A stretch of 64,000 nucleotides of DNA from Actinobacteria bacterium OV320 (GCA_001298545.1 LJCX01000025.1:62001-126000); one strand, 5' to 3'. Positions 26,129 to 33,987 are shown, counted from the stretch's first letter. The notes: a model not told the origin generated them from the letters alone. Numbers and translations are program-made.

Positions 26129-27982
26129 GTGACGAACGCGCGTCGGCACCCTCGGAGCACCACTGCGGATTCCGTGCTCACGGAAGTCGCGGAAGCCGTC
26201 CGGCTCCAGGAGGGCCCGCCCGGAGTCCGGTCCGTCCTGCGTGCGCTGCGCCGTCTGGCGCCCGCGTCCACGAAGGACCTCAGCCGCGCGACCGGGCTGC
26301 CCGTCCCGATCGTGGCCGCCCTGGGGAACGAACTGCGCCGCCGGGGATTCGTCACCACACAGCGTCCGTCCCGGCTGACCGAGGCCGGTCTGGACCTCGT
26401 CGCCCAGCTCGGCATGGACCTGACCCTCGACGCCACCTGCACCACCTGTGACGGGCGCGAGCTCGTGATCCCCGACGTCCTGGACGAAGCCGTACGGCGG
26501 CTGCGTGCCCTCATGGAGTCGGGTCCCGCCGCGGACATGGCGATCGACCAGTCGCACTGCACGGCCGAGACCAAGGTGCGCCGGGTGCTCGCGCTGCTCA
26601 CGGCGGGCGCGCTGCCCGGCGGCTCCCTGCTGCTGATCGGCGACGACGACCTGGTGTCCCTCGCCGTCGCCGTGGTGGGCGACGTGCTCGGCGCCCCGAT
26701 CGTCGAGCGGGTGACCGTCGTGGACATCTCGCCGGAGATCCTCGACTACATCCAGAAGGTGTCGGCCGGTCTCGGCACCCGTGTGGAGACCGTCCGGCAC
26801 GACCTGCGCCTGCCGCTGCCCGCCGAGCTCCACGAGCAGCACGACGTGGCCATGACGGACCCGCCGTACACCGCCGAGGGTGCCCGCCTCTTCCTCTCCC
26901 GTGCCGTGGAGGGGCTGCGGCCCGGCCCCTCGCACAGCGTCTTCTTCTCGTTCGGCGGCAAGAGCCCGGACGAGATGCTGGAGGTACAGCGGGAGATCAT
27001 GGGGCTGGGCCTGGTCACCAACGGTTTCGTCCGCAACTTCAACGAGTACGAGGGCAGCGGCATCCTCGGCGGTGTCGGCTTCTTCCAGCACCTGCTCACC
27101 ACCACCTCGACGGCTCCCACCCACGCGGGCGAGTTCAGCGGTCCCCTGTACACGGGCGACAAGCGGACCCGGCAGCGCGAGTACACGTGCGTGGCGTGCG
27201 ACGCCCGGCTCCGCGTCGGGCCCGGCGCCCGCTGGACCGCGGTCGCCGCCCTGCGCGAGGAGGGCTGCCCGAACTGCGGCAAGGGCCCCTTCCGCCCCGG
27301 CCGCCTGGTCCCGGCGGAGGATCCGGCGCCCCCGGCCGAGCAGCCTCCGGCCCCGGTCCGGACCCCCGTCCAGACTCCCGTCCAGGCCGCCGTCCAGCAG
27401 GCAGCCCCCACCCCGGCTCCGGCCGCTCCCGTCGGACGTACCTACGGCTGGCGTCGGCCGACCGAGCAGGACCGTGCCGCCCTCGCCGAGCGGGCCCGGC
27501 CGTACGTCACTCGCCAGGCCGACGAGCGTGATCTGCCGGCCATCGGAAGGTTCGAGGCCGAGATCGCCCGTGTCTCCTTCGGCGAGGACGCCATCGACGA
27601 CCCCGCGCGGTGGGCGTCCCGCCTCGGCCGTGCCATGGAGAAGTCGAAGGAGGGCATGATCGTCGCCCACGGCCCGGGCGAGGAGCCCGTCGGCTGGTGC
27701 TGGGTGAGCATCAACCAGAACGCGATGACCGGCGACCGCTACGCCAACTTCCGTTCCCTGGCGGTGTCCCCGGTGGACAACCGCAGCGACGTCGCCGAAC
27801 TCCTCCTCACCGCGGGTCTGGAGTTCTGCCTGGCCGGCGGCATCACCGAGGTCGTCGGCCGGGTGCACGTGGGCAACGTCCCGATGCGCACGGTATACCG
27901 CAAGTTCGGCTTCGACCCCACCAGCCTGTCGATGAAACTGTTCCTCCCCGGGGGCGAGCCGGAGGGAGCCAGCACCCGATGA
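26129..27982 (+). CDS. BpsA-like aminopropyltransferase (DUF43) fused to zinc ribbon and GNAT acetyltransferase
   Basis: 617 aa; GTG start. The N-terminal winged helix (about 30-95) contains STKDLSRATGLP, followed by CTTCDG. The Rossmann domain has LLIGDDDLVSL (Asp172-174), VVDISPEIL and TDPPYTAEG (Asp244). These are the marks of branched-chain polyamine synthase BpsA/PF01861, which adds aminopropyl groups from decarboxylated SAM. Residues about 350-385 form a CxxC...CxxC ribbon (CVACD, CPNCG). A Pro/Gln/Val linker leads to a GNAT domain (about 460-610; VHVGNVPMRTVYRKFGFDPT). A SpeD-like gene is divergent, and an FkbH-like gene follows with ATGA overlap. The likely activity is aminopropylation followed by acyl transfer; the substrate is unknown. 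Confidence 0.85.
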   Translation: MTNARRHPRSTTADSVLTEVAEAVRLQEGPPGVRSVLRALRRLAPASTKDLSRATGLPVPIVAALGNELRRRGFVTTQRPSRLTEAGLDLVAQLGMDLTLDATCTTCDGRELVIPDVLDEAVRRLRALMESGPAADMAIDQSHCTAETKVRRVLALLTAGALPGGSLLLIGDDDLVSLAVAVVGDVLGAPIVERVTVVDISPEILDYIQKVSAGLGTRVETVRHDLRLPLPAELHEQHDVAMTDPPYTAEGARLFLSRAVEGLRPGPSHSVFFSFGGKSPDEMLEVQREIMGLGLVTNGFVRNFNEYEGSGILGGVGFFQHLLTTTSTAPTHAGEFSGPLYTGDKRTRQREYTCVACDARLRVGPGARWTAVAALREEGCPNCGKGPFRPGRLVPAEDPAPPAEQPPAPVRTPVQTPVQAAVQQAAPTPAPAAPVGRTYGWRRPTEQDRAALAERARPYVTRQADERDLPAIGRFEAEIARVSFGEDAIDDPARWASRLGRAMEKSKEGMIVAHGPGEEPVGWCWVSINQNAMTGDRYANFRSLAVSPVDNRSDVAELLLTAGLEFCLAGGITEVVGRVHVGNVPMRTVYRKFGFDPTSLSMKLFLPGGEPEGASTR

Positions 27983-29145
27983 GCGGCACGGACGGCTTCG
28001 ATCCCGACGGCGTCAAGTGCGTCGTCTGGGATCTCGACGGCACCCTGTGGGACGAGATCGCCGTCGAGTCGGCCACCGACGACCTGCCCACGCCCCGCCC
28101 CTCGGCGCTCGCCGCGATCGACGCCCTGGCGGCCCGCGGTGTGCTCAGCAGCATCGCGAGCCGCAGCGCGCCCTCGGTGCTCGACCGGCTGGACGCCGTG
28201 CCGCAGGTGCGGGCCCGCTTCCTGGCCCCGCAGGTGTCCTGGCAGGACAAGAGCGAGTCGCTGCGCAGGATCGCGAAGGACCTCGGCATCGCGGTGGACG
28301 CCCTGGTCCTGGTCGACGACTCCCCCTACGAGCGCGCCGAGGTCGAGGCCCTGCTGCCGGGCGTGCGCACCCTCGCACCCGAGGACGTGCCCGCGCTGCT
28401 GGCCGCGTTCGAGGGCCGGGAGGTCACCGCCGAGTCCCGCGAACGGGTGCGCCGCTACCGCACGGAGGAGACCCGCAGGGCCGAGGGCGAACGCTTCGAG
28501 GGCTCGCGCGAGGAGTTCCTGCGCTGGTGCGGCATGCGCCTGACCGTCGGCGCGGCCACGGCCGACGAGGTCCCGCGCGCGCTGGAGCTCGCCGCCCGGA
28601 CCCACCGGCTGAACTCCTCCGGGCTCACCCCCGACCGCCTGCGCGAGCTGGCCTCCTCGGACGGACACGAGCTGTACACCGCCCGTATGACGGACCGTTT
28701 CGGCGAGTACGGCATCATCGGCGCCGCTCTCGTGGACCGCACGCGGCGCGCCGACGGCGGCGCCCCCGCCATTTGGTCCGTCCCGCTGCTCGCGCTCTCC
28801 TGCCGGGTGGCCGGCCGGGGCGCGGCGGCGGCCTTCCTGTTCCGGCTGATGGAGCGGGCGCGCGAGGCCGGCGCCGAGGAGTTCCGGGTGACCCTGCGCC
28901 CGACGGACGCCAACCTGGAGATGCGCATCCTGCTCCGCCAGGCGGGCCTGCGCCGCACGGACGCCGCCGCCACCACCGCCACCACCGCCACCGCCACCAC
29001 CGCCACCGCCACCAGCACGACCCCCGCCGCCACCGCCCCTGCCACCGCCGCGGATCCGGCGGTCCTGGGCAGGACGCTGCGGGGCGACCTGCCCAGGTCG
29101 CCCGTGTGGCTGCACGTATCCGACCGAGAGGACACCGAAGCGTGA
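27979..29145 (+). CDS. FkbH-like HAD-superfamily protein with GNAT-like C-terminal domain
   Basis: 388 aa; the ATG overlaps the previous stop (ATGA). The HAD nucleophile motif VWDLDGTLWD (Asp18, Asp20) is followed by SWQDKSESLRRIAKDLGI and LVDDSPYERAEVEALLPGV, the FkbH/ACP-phosphatase pattern. Residues about 180-320 form a GNAT-like domain (ARTHRLNSSGLT, FGEYGIIGAALV, ANLEMRILLRQAGLRR). FkbH proteins dephosphorylate 1,3-bisphosphoglycerate and load glyceryl onto an ACP. The next gene is an ACP, overlapping by GTGA. A microsatellite-like Ala/Thr insert lies near residues 329-360. The product could be a glyceryl-, lactyl- or other hydroxyacyl-ACP. Confidence 0.85.
   Translation: MSGTDGFDPDGVKCVVWDLDGTLWDEIAVESATDDLPTPRPSALAAIDALAARGVLSSIASRSAPSVLDRLDAVPQVRARFLAPQVSWQDKSESLRRIAKDLGIAVDALVLVDDSPYERAEVEALLPGVRTLAPEDVPALLAAFEGREVTAESRERVRRYRTEETRRAEGERFEGSREEFLRWCGMRLTVGAATADEVPRALELAARTHRLNSSGLTPDRLRELASSDGHELYTARMTDRFGEYGIIGAALVDRTRRADGGAPAIWSVPLLALSCRVAGRGAAAAFLFRLMERAREAGAEEFRVTLRPTDANLEMRILLRQAGLRRTDAAATTATTATATTATATSTTPAATAPATAADPAVLGRTLRGDLPRSPVWLHVSDREDTEA
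28964..29015 (+). repeat. GCCACC microsatellite inside the FkbH-like gene
   Basis: Alternating GCC and ACC triplets encode an Ala/Thr tract. The run stays in frame and probably varies in length between strains. Confidence 0.8.
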
Positions 29146-29420
29146 CGGACATCCAAGAGCGGGCCGCGGTGGAACGGGAGCTCCGTTCACTGATCGCGGA
29201 GGCGGCCCGTCTGGACGAGGCGATGGTCGCGGAACTGCCCGTCGACACCGATCTGTTCGGTCCGGAGATCGGTCTCACCTCGCTGGCCGGCGTGACCCTG
29301 CTGGGCACGGTCGACAAGCGCTACGGCGTCGACGTGGCCGCGCTGGATCTGAGCCTGGACAGCCTCCAGTCGATCGCCACCCTGACCGACTTCGTCGCGA
29401 CGCATCTCCAGTCGCACTAG
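29142..29420 (+). CDS. Free-standing acyl carrier protein
   Basis: 92 aa; GTG start overlapping the FkbH stop (GTGA). Four-helix carrier fold with FGPEIGLTSLAGVTLLGTVD. Ser47 in GLTSL takes the place of the DSL serine that receives phosphopantetheine. The C-terminus LDSLQSIATLTDFVATHL forms the last helix. The usual Asp before the serine is Thr, as in several FkbH-partner ACPs. Coupling to fkbH argues that it carries the unit FkbH loads. The phosphopantetheinyl transferase at 23566 is a plausible activator. Confidence 0.88.
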   Translation: MTDIQERAAVERELRSLIAEAARLDEAMVAELPVDTDLFGPEIGLTSLAGVTLLGTVDKRYGVDVAALDLSLDSLQSIATLTDFVATHLQSH

Positions 29421-29470
29421 CCACCCGACTGTACGACCGTCCTGTTCAAAAAGGGTGATCCGTCCGAACG

Positions 29471-29491
29471 CACCGTGACCCGCTCACGGTG
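29471..29491 (+). promoter_or_regulatory. Hairpin upstream of chpG
   Basis: CACCGTGA (29471-29478) and TCACGGTG (29484-29491) form an 8-bp perfect inverted repeat, 70 bp before chpG and 50 bp after the ACP stop. It could be a small terminator for the ACP operon or an operator of chpG. Confidence 0.45.
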
Positions 29492-29560
29492 TCGGCGTTG
29501 AACGGGGAGTGCGGTGGCGCCCCCTGCCACCGCACGAACCGATTCCCTAAGGAGAACGTG

Positions 29561-29884
29561 ATGTCTCGCATCGCGAAGGTGGCCGCTGTTGCCCTCGGCA
29601 CCAGCGCCGTGGTGGTCAGCGGAGCCGGCCTGGCCATGGCGGACGCGGGTGCGCAGGGCGCGGCCGTGGGTTCGCCGGGTGTCCTGTCGGGCAACGTCGT
29701 CCAGGTTCCGGTCAACATCCCGGTCAACGTCTGCGGCAACAGCATCAGCATCATCGGCCTGCTGAACCCGGCCTTCGGCAACACCTGCGCCAACGTCAGC
29801 GACCACGACAAGGGTGGCGACAAGCACCACGACAAGCACGGTGACAAGCACGACGACAAGCACGGCGGCGGCTACGGCGGCTGA
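29561..29884 (+). CDS. chpG: Short chaplin, ChpG-like, with His/Asp/Lys/Gly-rich tail
   Basis: 107 aa; the ATG at 29561 has an AAGGAGA site. A signal peptide (about 1-27, ending AMADAG) precedes one chaplin domain (GVLSGNVVQVPVNIPVNVCG and GLLNPAFGNTCANVS) with its two cysteines. Chaplins assemble as amyloid fibrils at the air interface of aerial hyphae and spores. The last 26 residues are an unusual extension of repeated D-K-H units (HDKGGDKHHDKHGDK...) ending GGGYGG. It is next to melC2, as chpG is in S. coelicolor (SCO2699, from memory). Confidence 0.92.
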   Translation: MSRIAKVAAVALGTSAVVVSGAGLAMADAGAQGAAVGSPGVLSGNVVQVPVNIPVNVCGNSISIIGLLNPAFGNTCANVSDHDKGGDKHHDKHGDKHDDKHGGGYGG

Positions 29885-29943
29885 GCTTCACCCCGTACGT
29901 CCCGTACGTACACCCCGGTCGTACCCCGCGTACGTACCACCAG

Positions 29944-29976
29944 GAGAGCCCCGGCACCTCGAGCGCCGGGGCTCTC
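29944..29976. terminator. Bidirectional terminator between chpG and melC2
   Basis: GAGAGCCCCGGC (29944-29955) pairs perfectly with GCCGGGGCTCTC (29965-29976), loop 9 nt, no T-run. It lies between convergent genes. Confidence 0.8.
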
Positions 29977-30050
29977 CCCCTGTCCGCGGGCGGCTCACCG
30001 CCCCGGGATCACCGCCACGCGTTCACCGCGACGGCCTCACCGCGACCCGC

Positions 30051-30917
30051 TCAGGCGTACCGGTAGATCCGGGACGCGTCCTCCAACTGGTCGGGGGTCA
30101 CGTCCCACGGGGGCAGCTTCTCCTGCCGGGCGACGACCCGGCGGTACTGGCGGCTGGTCGGCCCCGGCGGTTCGGCGGGCAGGTAGCGGTGTTCGCGGTG
30201 CCTGCTCTGCCAGCGGGTCCACAGCAGGTCGACGAAGGCGTGGTGCAGCCAGAAGACGGGGTCGTTGACCGACGCGCCGCCGAGCATGACCCCGCCGACC
30301 CATCGGTGCACCCGGTTGTGGTTGCGCCAGGCGGCGCTGCCCGAGCCGGTGCCCCAGCCCTCCAGCTTGTTGCGGAAGCCCCGGGTGACCGTCGAGTCCC
30401 AGGGCTCGGTGTCGTAGACGGGGTCCTGGAGCGCCCGGTCCACGTCGCTCCCGGTGGGCAGGTCGATCGGGGCGGCGGCGCGGCCCAGGTCCCGGGTGAG
30501 GAACTCCCCGTCGGTCACGTTCTCCTTGATGGTCCAGTCGCCGGTGGCGTAGGCGAACGGCCCGGTCGTCACCTGGTGGTCGGAGCGCCGTCCGTTGCCG
30601 CCGAGGAGATCCTTGGTCCAGGGCGCGGCGGTCGCGGTGCGGTCGCGCGTCCAGTCCCAGTAGGGCACCGTCACCGAGGAGTCGACCCGGCGCAGTGCCT
30701 GCTCGAGGTCCAGCAGGAACCTGCGGTGCCAGGGCAGGAACGAGGGCGCCATGTGGGCCGTCCGCAGGCCTCCGTCGCCGTCGGACACGTAGTAGTCGAT
30801 GTGCATGCGGACGAACTCGTCGTACTCGCCTTTCCGTTTGATCTCCAGCAGCGCCTTCACGAAGCGCCGTCGTTCGGCGCCGGTGAGTGTGCTGACGTCC
30901 TTACGGGTGTAGGCCAT
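30051..30917 (-). CDS. melC2: Tyrosinase MelC2
   Basis: 288 aa from the ATG at 30917. Binuclear copper sites: CuA from MHIDYY, TAHMAPSFLPWHRRFL and the following helix; CuB from WRNHNRVHRWVGG and PVFWLHHAFVDLLWTRW. It oxidises tyrosine and o-diphenols to quinones for melanin. It has no signal peptide of its own and is exported as a complex with MelC1, which carries the Tat signal and delivers copper. The melC1 gene overlaps it by 17 bp upstream. Confidence 0.96.
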   Translation of the reverse strand: MAYTRKDVSTLTGAERRRFVKALLEIKRKGEYDEFVRMHIDYYVSDGDGGLRTAHMAPSFLPWHRRFLLDLEQALRRVDSSVTVPYWDWTRDRTATAAPWTKDLLGGNGRRSDHQVTTGPFAYATGDWTIKENVTDGEFLTRDLGRAAAPIDLPTGSDVDRALQDPVYDTEPWDSTVTRGFRNKLEGWGTGSGSAAWRNHNRVHRWVGGVMLGGASVNDPVFWLHHAFVDLLWTRWQSRHREHRYLPAEPPGPTSRQYRRVVARQEKLPPWDVTPDQLEDASRIYRYA

Positions 30918-31383
30918 GGTCTCCCCCCATGTGCGGGTCTCGGTGTGCTGGATCCGCCGCGCGCAGCCGCTCCCCCGGGCCGAGCCCGTCCACGGCGGCA
31001 CGGGCCGCCTCCAGCGGGGTGGCGTACGAGCTGTAGTGGTCGACCATGCTCAGCCAGGTGCCGTCGGCGCGGCGCATGAGGTGCAGGGGCCGGCCGTCGA
31101 CCGTGATGTCCCACCGGACCTCCCCCGCGGCCGCGGTTCGCGTCGAGGCGAGGACACCCTGGATGTGCCGGCCCCGGTAGGTCTCGTCGAAGGAGTCCGT
31201 GGGGCCGCCGTCCACCGGGCGCGAGGGCCGGGAGGCGGTGACGACGGGGACGATCGCGAGGGCCGCGGCGGCGCCGAGCAGCCCGCGCAGCAGGTCCCGT
31301 CGCCGTGCGCCGCGCGCCGTGCCGGGTCTGCCCGTGACCGCCGGCACTGCGGTCACGGGTACTCCGTCGGCGCTGACGACCAT
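30901..31383 (-). CDS. melC1: Tyrosinase cofactor / copper chaperone MelC1
   Basis: 160 aa. A twin-arginine-type signal is visible at about 26-52 (ARRRDLLRGLLGAAAALAI). The mature part has the conserved MelC1 core (TYRGRHIQGVL, ITVDGRPLHLMRRADGTWLS, VDHYSSYATPLEAARAAV). The His and Met residues of this core transfer copper to apo-tyrosinase. The protein runs past the usual C-terminus by about 20 residues (ADPAHRDPHMGGDHGLHP), a His-rich tail created by the 17-bp overlap with melC2. Confidence 0.94.
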   Translation of the reverse strand: MVVSADGVPVTAVPAVTGRPGTARGARRRDLLRGLLGAAAALAIVPVVTASRPSRPVDGGPTDSFDETYRGRHIQGVLASTRTAAAGEVRWDITVDGRPLHLMRRADGTWLSMVDHYSSYATPLEAARAAVDGLGPGERLRAADPAHRDPHMGGDHGLHP

Positions 31384-31507
31384 GGTGTGCTCCTTGTTTC
31401 TGCAGCGGCTTTCCGCAGCGTTTCCATGGGAGTAACCGCCCGGCGGCCCTCCTGGTCACCGCCCGGCGCCCGAACGGTCCGCCGGGGGCGCGGATCCGGA
31501 CACGGCG

Positions 31508-31537
31508 ACGGGCCCGGACGACGGCGTCCGGGCCCGT
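31508..31537 (-). terminator. Terminator after the secreted-protein gene at 31567
   Basis: ACGGGCCCGGACG (31508-31520) pairs perfectly with CGTCCGGGCCCGT (31525-31537), 4-nt loop. Confidence 0.8.
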
Positions 31538-31566
31538 GGTTCGTGGCGGTTCGTCCGCCGAAGGGG

Positions 31567-32088
31567 CTAGAGACCCTCGCCCACACCGAGGTCCGCGCCG
31601 GGCACCGCCTGGAGGACCGGGCTGACCACTCCCGCCCGGGGCAGCTGGAGGTCCGGCAGGCCGAAGCGGTCGGGGTTGGGCGCGGTCAGCGGGGCGTCCA
31701 GGGTCAGGCCCGGGCTCAGCGTGCGCAGGTCGGAGGCGGGGGCGTCGAGGCCGAGGTGGTTGAAGTCGCTCCCCAGGACCTCCGGCAGGGGCGCGCGCAG
31801 CCCGACACCCGGCAGCCCCGCGGCGACGGGCAGCTGCGGAACGACCCGCTCCGGGATGAGCCGGCCCTCGACGAAACGCGGTCCCTCGGGCGCACCGGGC
31901 GTCGGCAGGGGGATCTCGCCGCCGATCGTGGGCAGTTCCACGTTGAGGGACTTCTCGACGCCGTCGAGCGGTACGGGAACGGGCACCGTGCCGATCGCGG
32001 CGGCGGGGGTCACGGAGGCGGCGGCACCGGCCGCGGCCGCCACACACGTGATGACTGCGGCGAGGGTTCCTCGGGTGGTCGACTTCAT
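31567..32088 (-). CDS. Small secreted protein of unknown function
   Basis: 173 aa; the ATG at 32088 begins a Sec signal peptide (MKSTTRGTLAAVITCVAAAA ... ending PAAAIG). The mature part is Pro/Leu/Gly-rich without cysteines (ELPTIGGEIPLPTPGAP, VGLRAPLPEVLG, LGLDAPASDLRTLSPGL). It looks extended or disordered and resembles small exported proteins encoded near chaplins. No family is recognised. Confidence 0.75.
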   Translation of the reverse strand: MKSTTRGTLAAVITCVAAAAGAAASVTPAAAIGTVPVPVPLDGVEKSLNVELPTIGGEIPLPTPGAPEGPRFVEGRLIPERVVPQLPVAAGLPGVGLRAPLPEVLGSDFNHLGLDAPASDLRTLSPGLTLDAPLTAPNPDRFGLPDLQLPRAGVVSPVLQAVPGADLGVGEGL

Positions 32089-32242
32089 CTCGGGTACGGG
32101 CCCTTTCGGAGGGGTTCGGGGGGCGTTGCGTCCGTACCGGGTAACGAGCCGGAAAACGACATCAGTTCACAATTCCCCCGAGTGCCGTAATGGTGCTCAT
32201 GCCATATAGACCTAACGGCACATCGGTACGACGGAGCGATGG

Positions 32243-32839
32243 TCAGCTCGTCCAGAAATCCCACCATCGGGTCAGGATCAGCATGCCGATCACCCCGATG
32301 TGCAGCAGCGGCGGTACCCAGGTGAATTCGGCGAGGAAGCTCCGCACTCCGGCCGGGGCCGGCAGAAACGCGTGGCGTACGTCGAACGCGACGGCGTACC
32401 AGAACATGAGGATCGTGGCGACCCAGGCCAGACAGCACCACAGACACAGCGCGTTGATCCGGTACAGGGACTCGAACTGCAACCAGGACACGAACCCGAC
32501 ACCGAAGAGACAGCCGCCGGTGAAGGTCAGCCAGTACCAGCGCGGGAAGGCGGCACCGGCCAGCAGGCTCACGCCGACGCACACGACGATCCCGTAGGCG
32601 ACCAGGCCCAGCATCGGATTGGGGAACCCGAACGCCGAGGCCTGGTCGCTCGTCATGACGCTGCCGCAGGAGACGACCGGGTTGAGGCTGCACCCGGGGG
32701 TGAAGCCGGGGTCCTCCAGCAGCTTGAACTTGTCGAGGGTGATGACCCAGGCGGCCAGCAGTCCGGCCGCACCGGTGAGGACGAGCAGCAGGGCGTACGC
32801 GCGGCCGCCGCCCGCGGGCGCCGGGTGCGGCCGGCGCAT
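32243..32839 (-). CDS. Vitamin K epoxide reductase (VKOR) family membrane protein
   Basis: 198 aa from the ATG at 32839, which shares one base with the previous stop (TGATG). Five hydrophobic helices. The first periplasmic loop has CSLNPVVSCGSVM (shuttle cysteines) with the nearby Ser/Asn, and helix 4 has CLWCC (quinone-side CxxC active site). Bacterial VKORs reoxidise DsbA-like proteins and so drive disulfide formation in exported proteins. Chaplins need an intramolecular disulfide, and several are encoded nearby, so an assisting role is plausible but inferred. Confidence 0.9.
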   Translation of the reverse strand: MRRPHPAPAGGGRAYALLLVLTGAAGLLAAWVITLDKFKLLEDPGFTPGCSLNPVVSCGSVMTSDQASAFGFPNPMLGLVAYGIVVCVGVSLLAGAAFPRWYWLTFTGGCLFGVGFVSWLQFESLYRINALCLWCCLAWVATILMFWYAVAFDVRHAFLPAPAGVRSFLAEFTWVPPLLHIGVIGMLILTRWWDFWTS

Positions 32840-33339
32840 CAGCCGCGCAGACTGCGAGCGGGCAGGACGATGTGCGCGGCGGCCGTCAGGGTCTCGTGGG
32901 CGCCCGCGAACGCGGCCAGCTGGTCGGGGGTGACGGCCCGGCCGGGCACGGCCTCGGGCCAGGCGCGGGTGGTGAGGACGAGGTAGGCGTAGCCGCGCTG
33001 CTCGACGGCCGCGAGCCACTCCTGCGGCGGGAGGCACTGGGCGTTGAGGCCCGGCATGTTCAGGACGGCAGCACCGGACTGGACGAGCAGGGTGAACGGC
33101 AGGCCGGGCCGCTCGGTGCCGTCGACGACGTCCCCGCCGACGGGCATGCCGTTGTCGGTGAGCAGACGCGCGACGGCGACGGCGGTCCCCTCGGAGCCTT
33201 CCGCGGTGTCACCGAGGGAGTAGGCAAGGAGGTAGGGCATGTCGCTGCCGTCGGGAGCCTCGCCGCTCCACGGCATCACGACGAGGGTGCCAAGGTCGGC
33301 CACGCGGAAGGGGCGGGTTGCGCTCGGGGTTGAGGTCAC
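32839..33339 (-). CDS. DUF5949-type protein
   Basis: 166 aa, cytosolic. The sequence begins TRPFRVADLGTLVVMPWSGE and continues MPYLLAYSLGDTAEGSEGTA, which I recognise as a small streptomycete family of unknown function (DUF5949). The gene is translationally coupled to the VKOR gene, so it may act in the same process or simply share its promoter. Confidence 0.75.
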   Translation of the reverse strand: MTSTPSATRPFRVADLGTLVVMPWSGEAPDGSDMPYLLAYSLGDTAEGSEGTAVAVARLLTDNGMPVGGDVVDGTERPGLPFTLLVQSGAAVLNMPGLNAQCLPPQEWLAAVEQRGYAYLVLTTRAWPEAVPGRAVTPDQLAAFAGAHETLTAAAHIVLPARSLRG

Positions 33340-33459
33340 CGCGCGACCCTATCGACGCACAGGGGGGCGTTCGGGCCTGTCCTCACCCGACCGGAGGACG
33401 CCGGTCCGTTGCTCCACACGAACGAGGGACGCGCCGCTCGACCCGCCTCGAACAGCGCC

Positions 33460-33494
33460 GAGGGCCGGTCCCGTCGGTGACGGGGCCGGCCCTC
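33460..33494 (-). terminator. Terminator after the secreted-protein gene at 33525
   Basis: A 16-bp stem (33460-33475 with 33479-33494) has a single G-T type mismatch and a 3-nt loop. Confidence 0.8.
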
Positions 33495-33524
33495 TCGGGA
33501 AGGGCGACTGCCGGGAAAGGCGAC

Positions 33525-33812
33525 TCAGCCCTGCAGCGGCAGTCCGCCGAGGAGGGCGTTGTGGTTGTTGAGGGCACCCGTCGCGCCCTTGACGGTGCTG
33601 AGCACGGAGTCCTTGTTCTCGGTGTCGAGCGCGTCCGACTGGTGCTGGACGGGCATCGCGTCCTCCAGGTTGATGGGCCCCCTGGTGAGGGTGTCCACGG
33701 CACCGTTGAGGCTGGTGGGCGTGAGGTCGGCGGGGGTCGCGAACGCGGGCGCGGCGGCACCGGCGAGGACCATGGATCCGGCAACGACAGCGGCAGCCTT
33801 CAGGGACTTCAT
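33525..33812 (-). CDS. Small secreted protein of unknown function
   Basis: 95 aa; signal peptide MKSLKAAAVVAGSMVLAGAA ending PAFAT. The mature part is about 68 residues, polar (LTPTSLNGAVDTLTRGPINL, ALDTENKDSVLSTVKGATG), without cysteines or known motifs. The signal resembles that of the chaplin ChpD. It ends in a strong hairpin. Possibly a minor surface-layer component; function not readable. Confidence 0.75.
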   Translation of the reverse strand: MKSLKAAAVVAGSMVLAGAAAPAFATPADLTPTSLNGAVDTLTRGPINLEDAMPVQHQSDALDTENKDSVLSTVKGATGALNNHNALLGGLPLQG

Positions 33813-33937
33813 CGGATTCCTTTCTTCGGCGACCCGGCGACTCGGCCACTTGGCGAATCGGCTACTCGAGTCACCAGGGAAATTCTGACGTCGTGCCTAA
33901 CGAGCCCCGCCGAGAGCGGAAACCGTGTACGCAGAAA

Positions 33938-33974
33938 ATTTCCGCACCCCGGCGGAATGCCGGGGTGCGGAAAT
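33938..33974 (-). terminator. Terminator after the PAKPEVPAD-repeat gene
   Basis: A 16-bp perfect stem, ATTTCCGCACCCCGGC (33938-33953) with 33959-33974, 5-nt loop, followed on the minus strand by TTTCTG. Confidence 0.85.
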
Positions 33975-33987
33975 CAGGGAGCGAACG

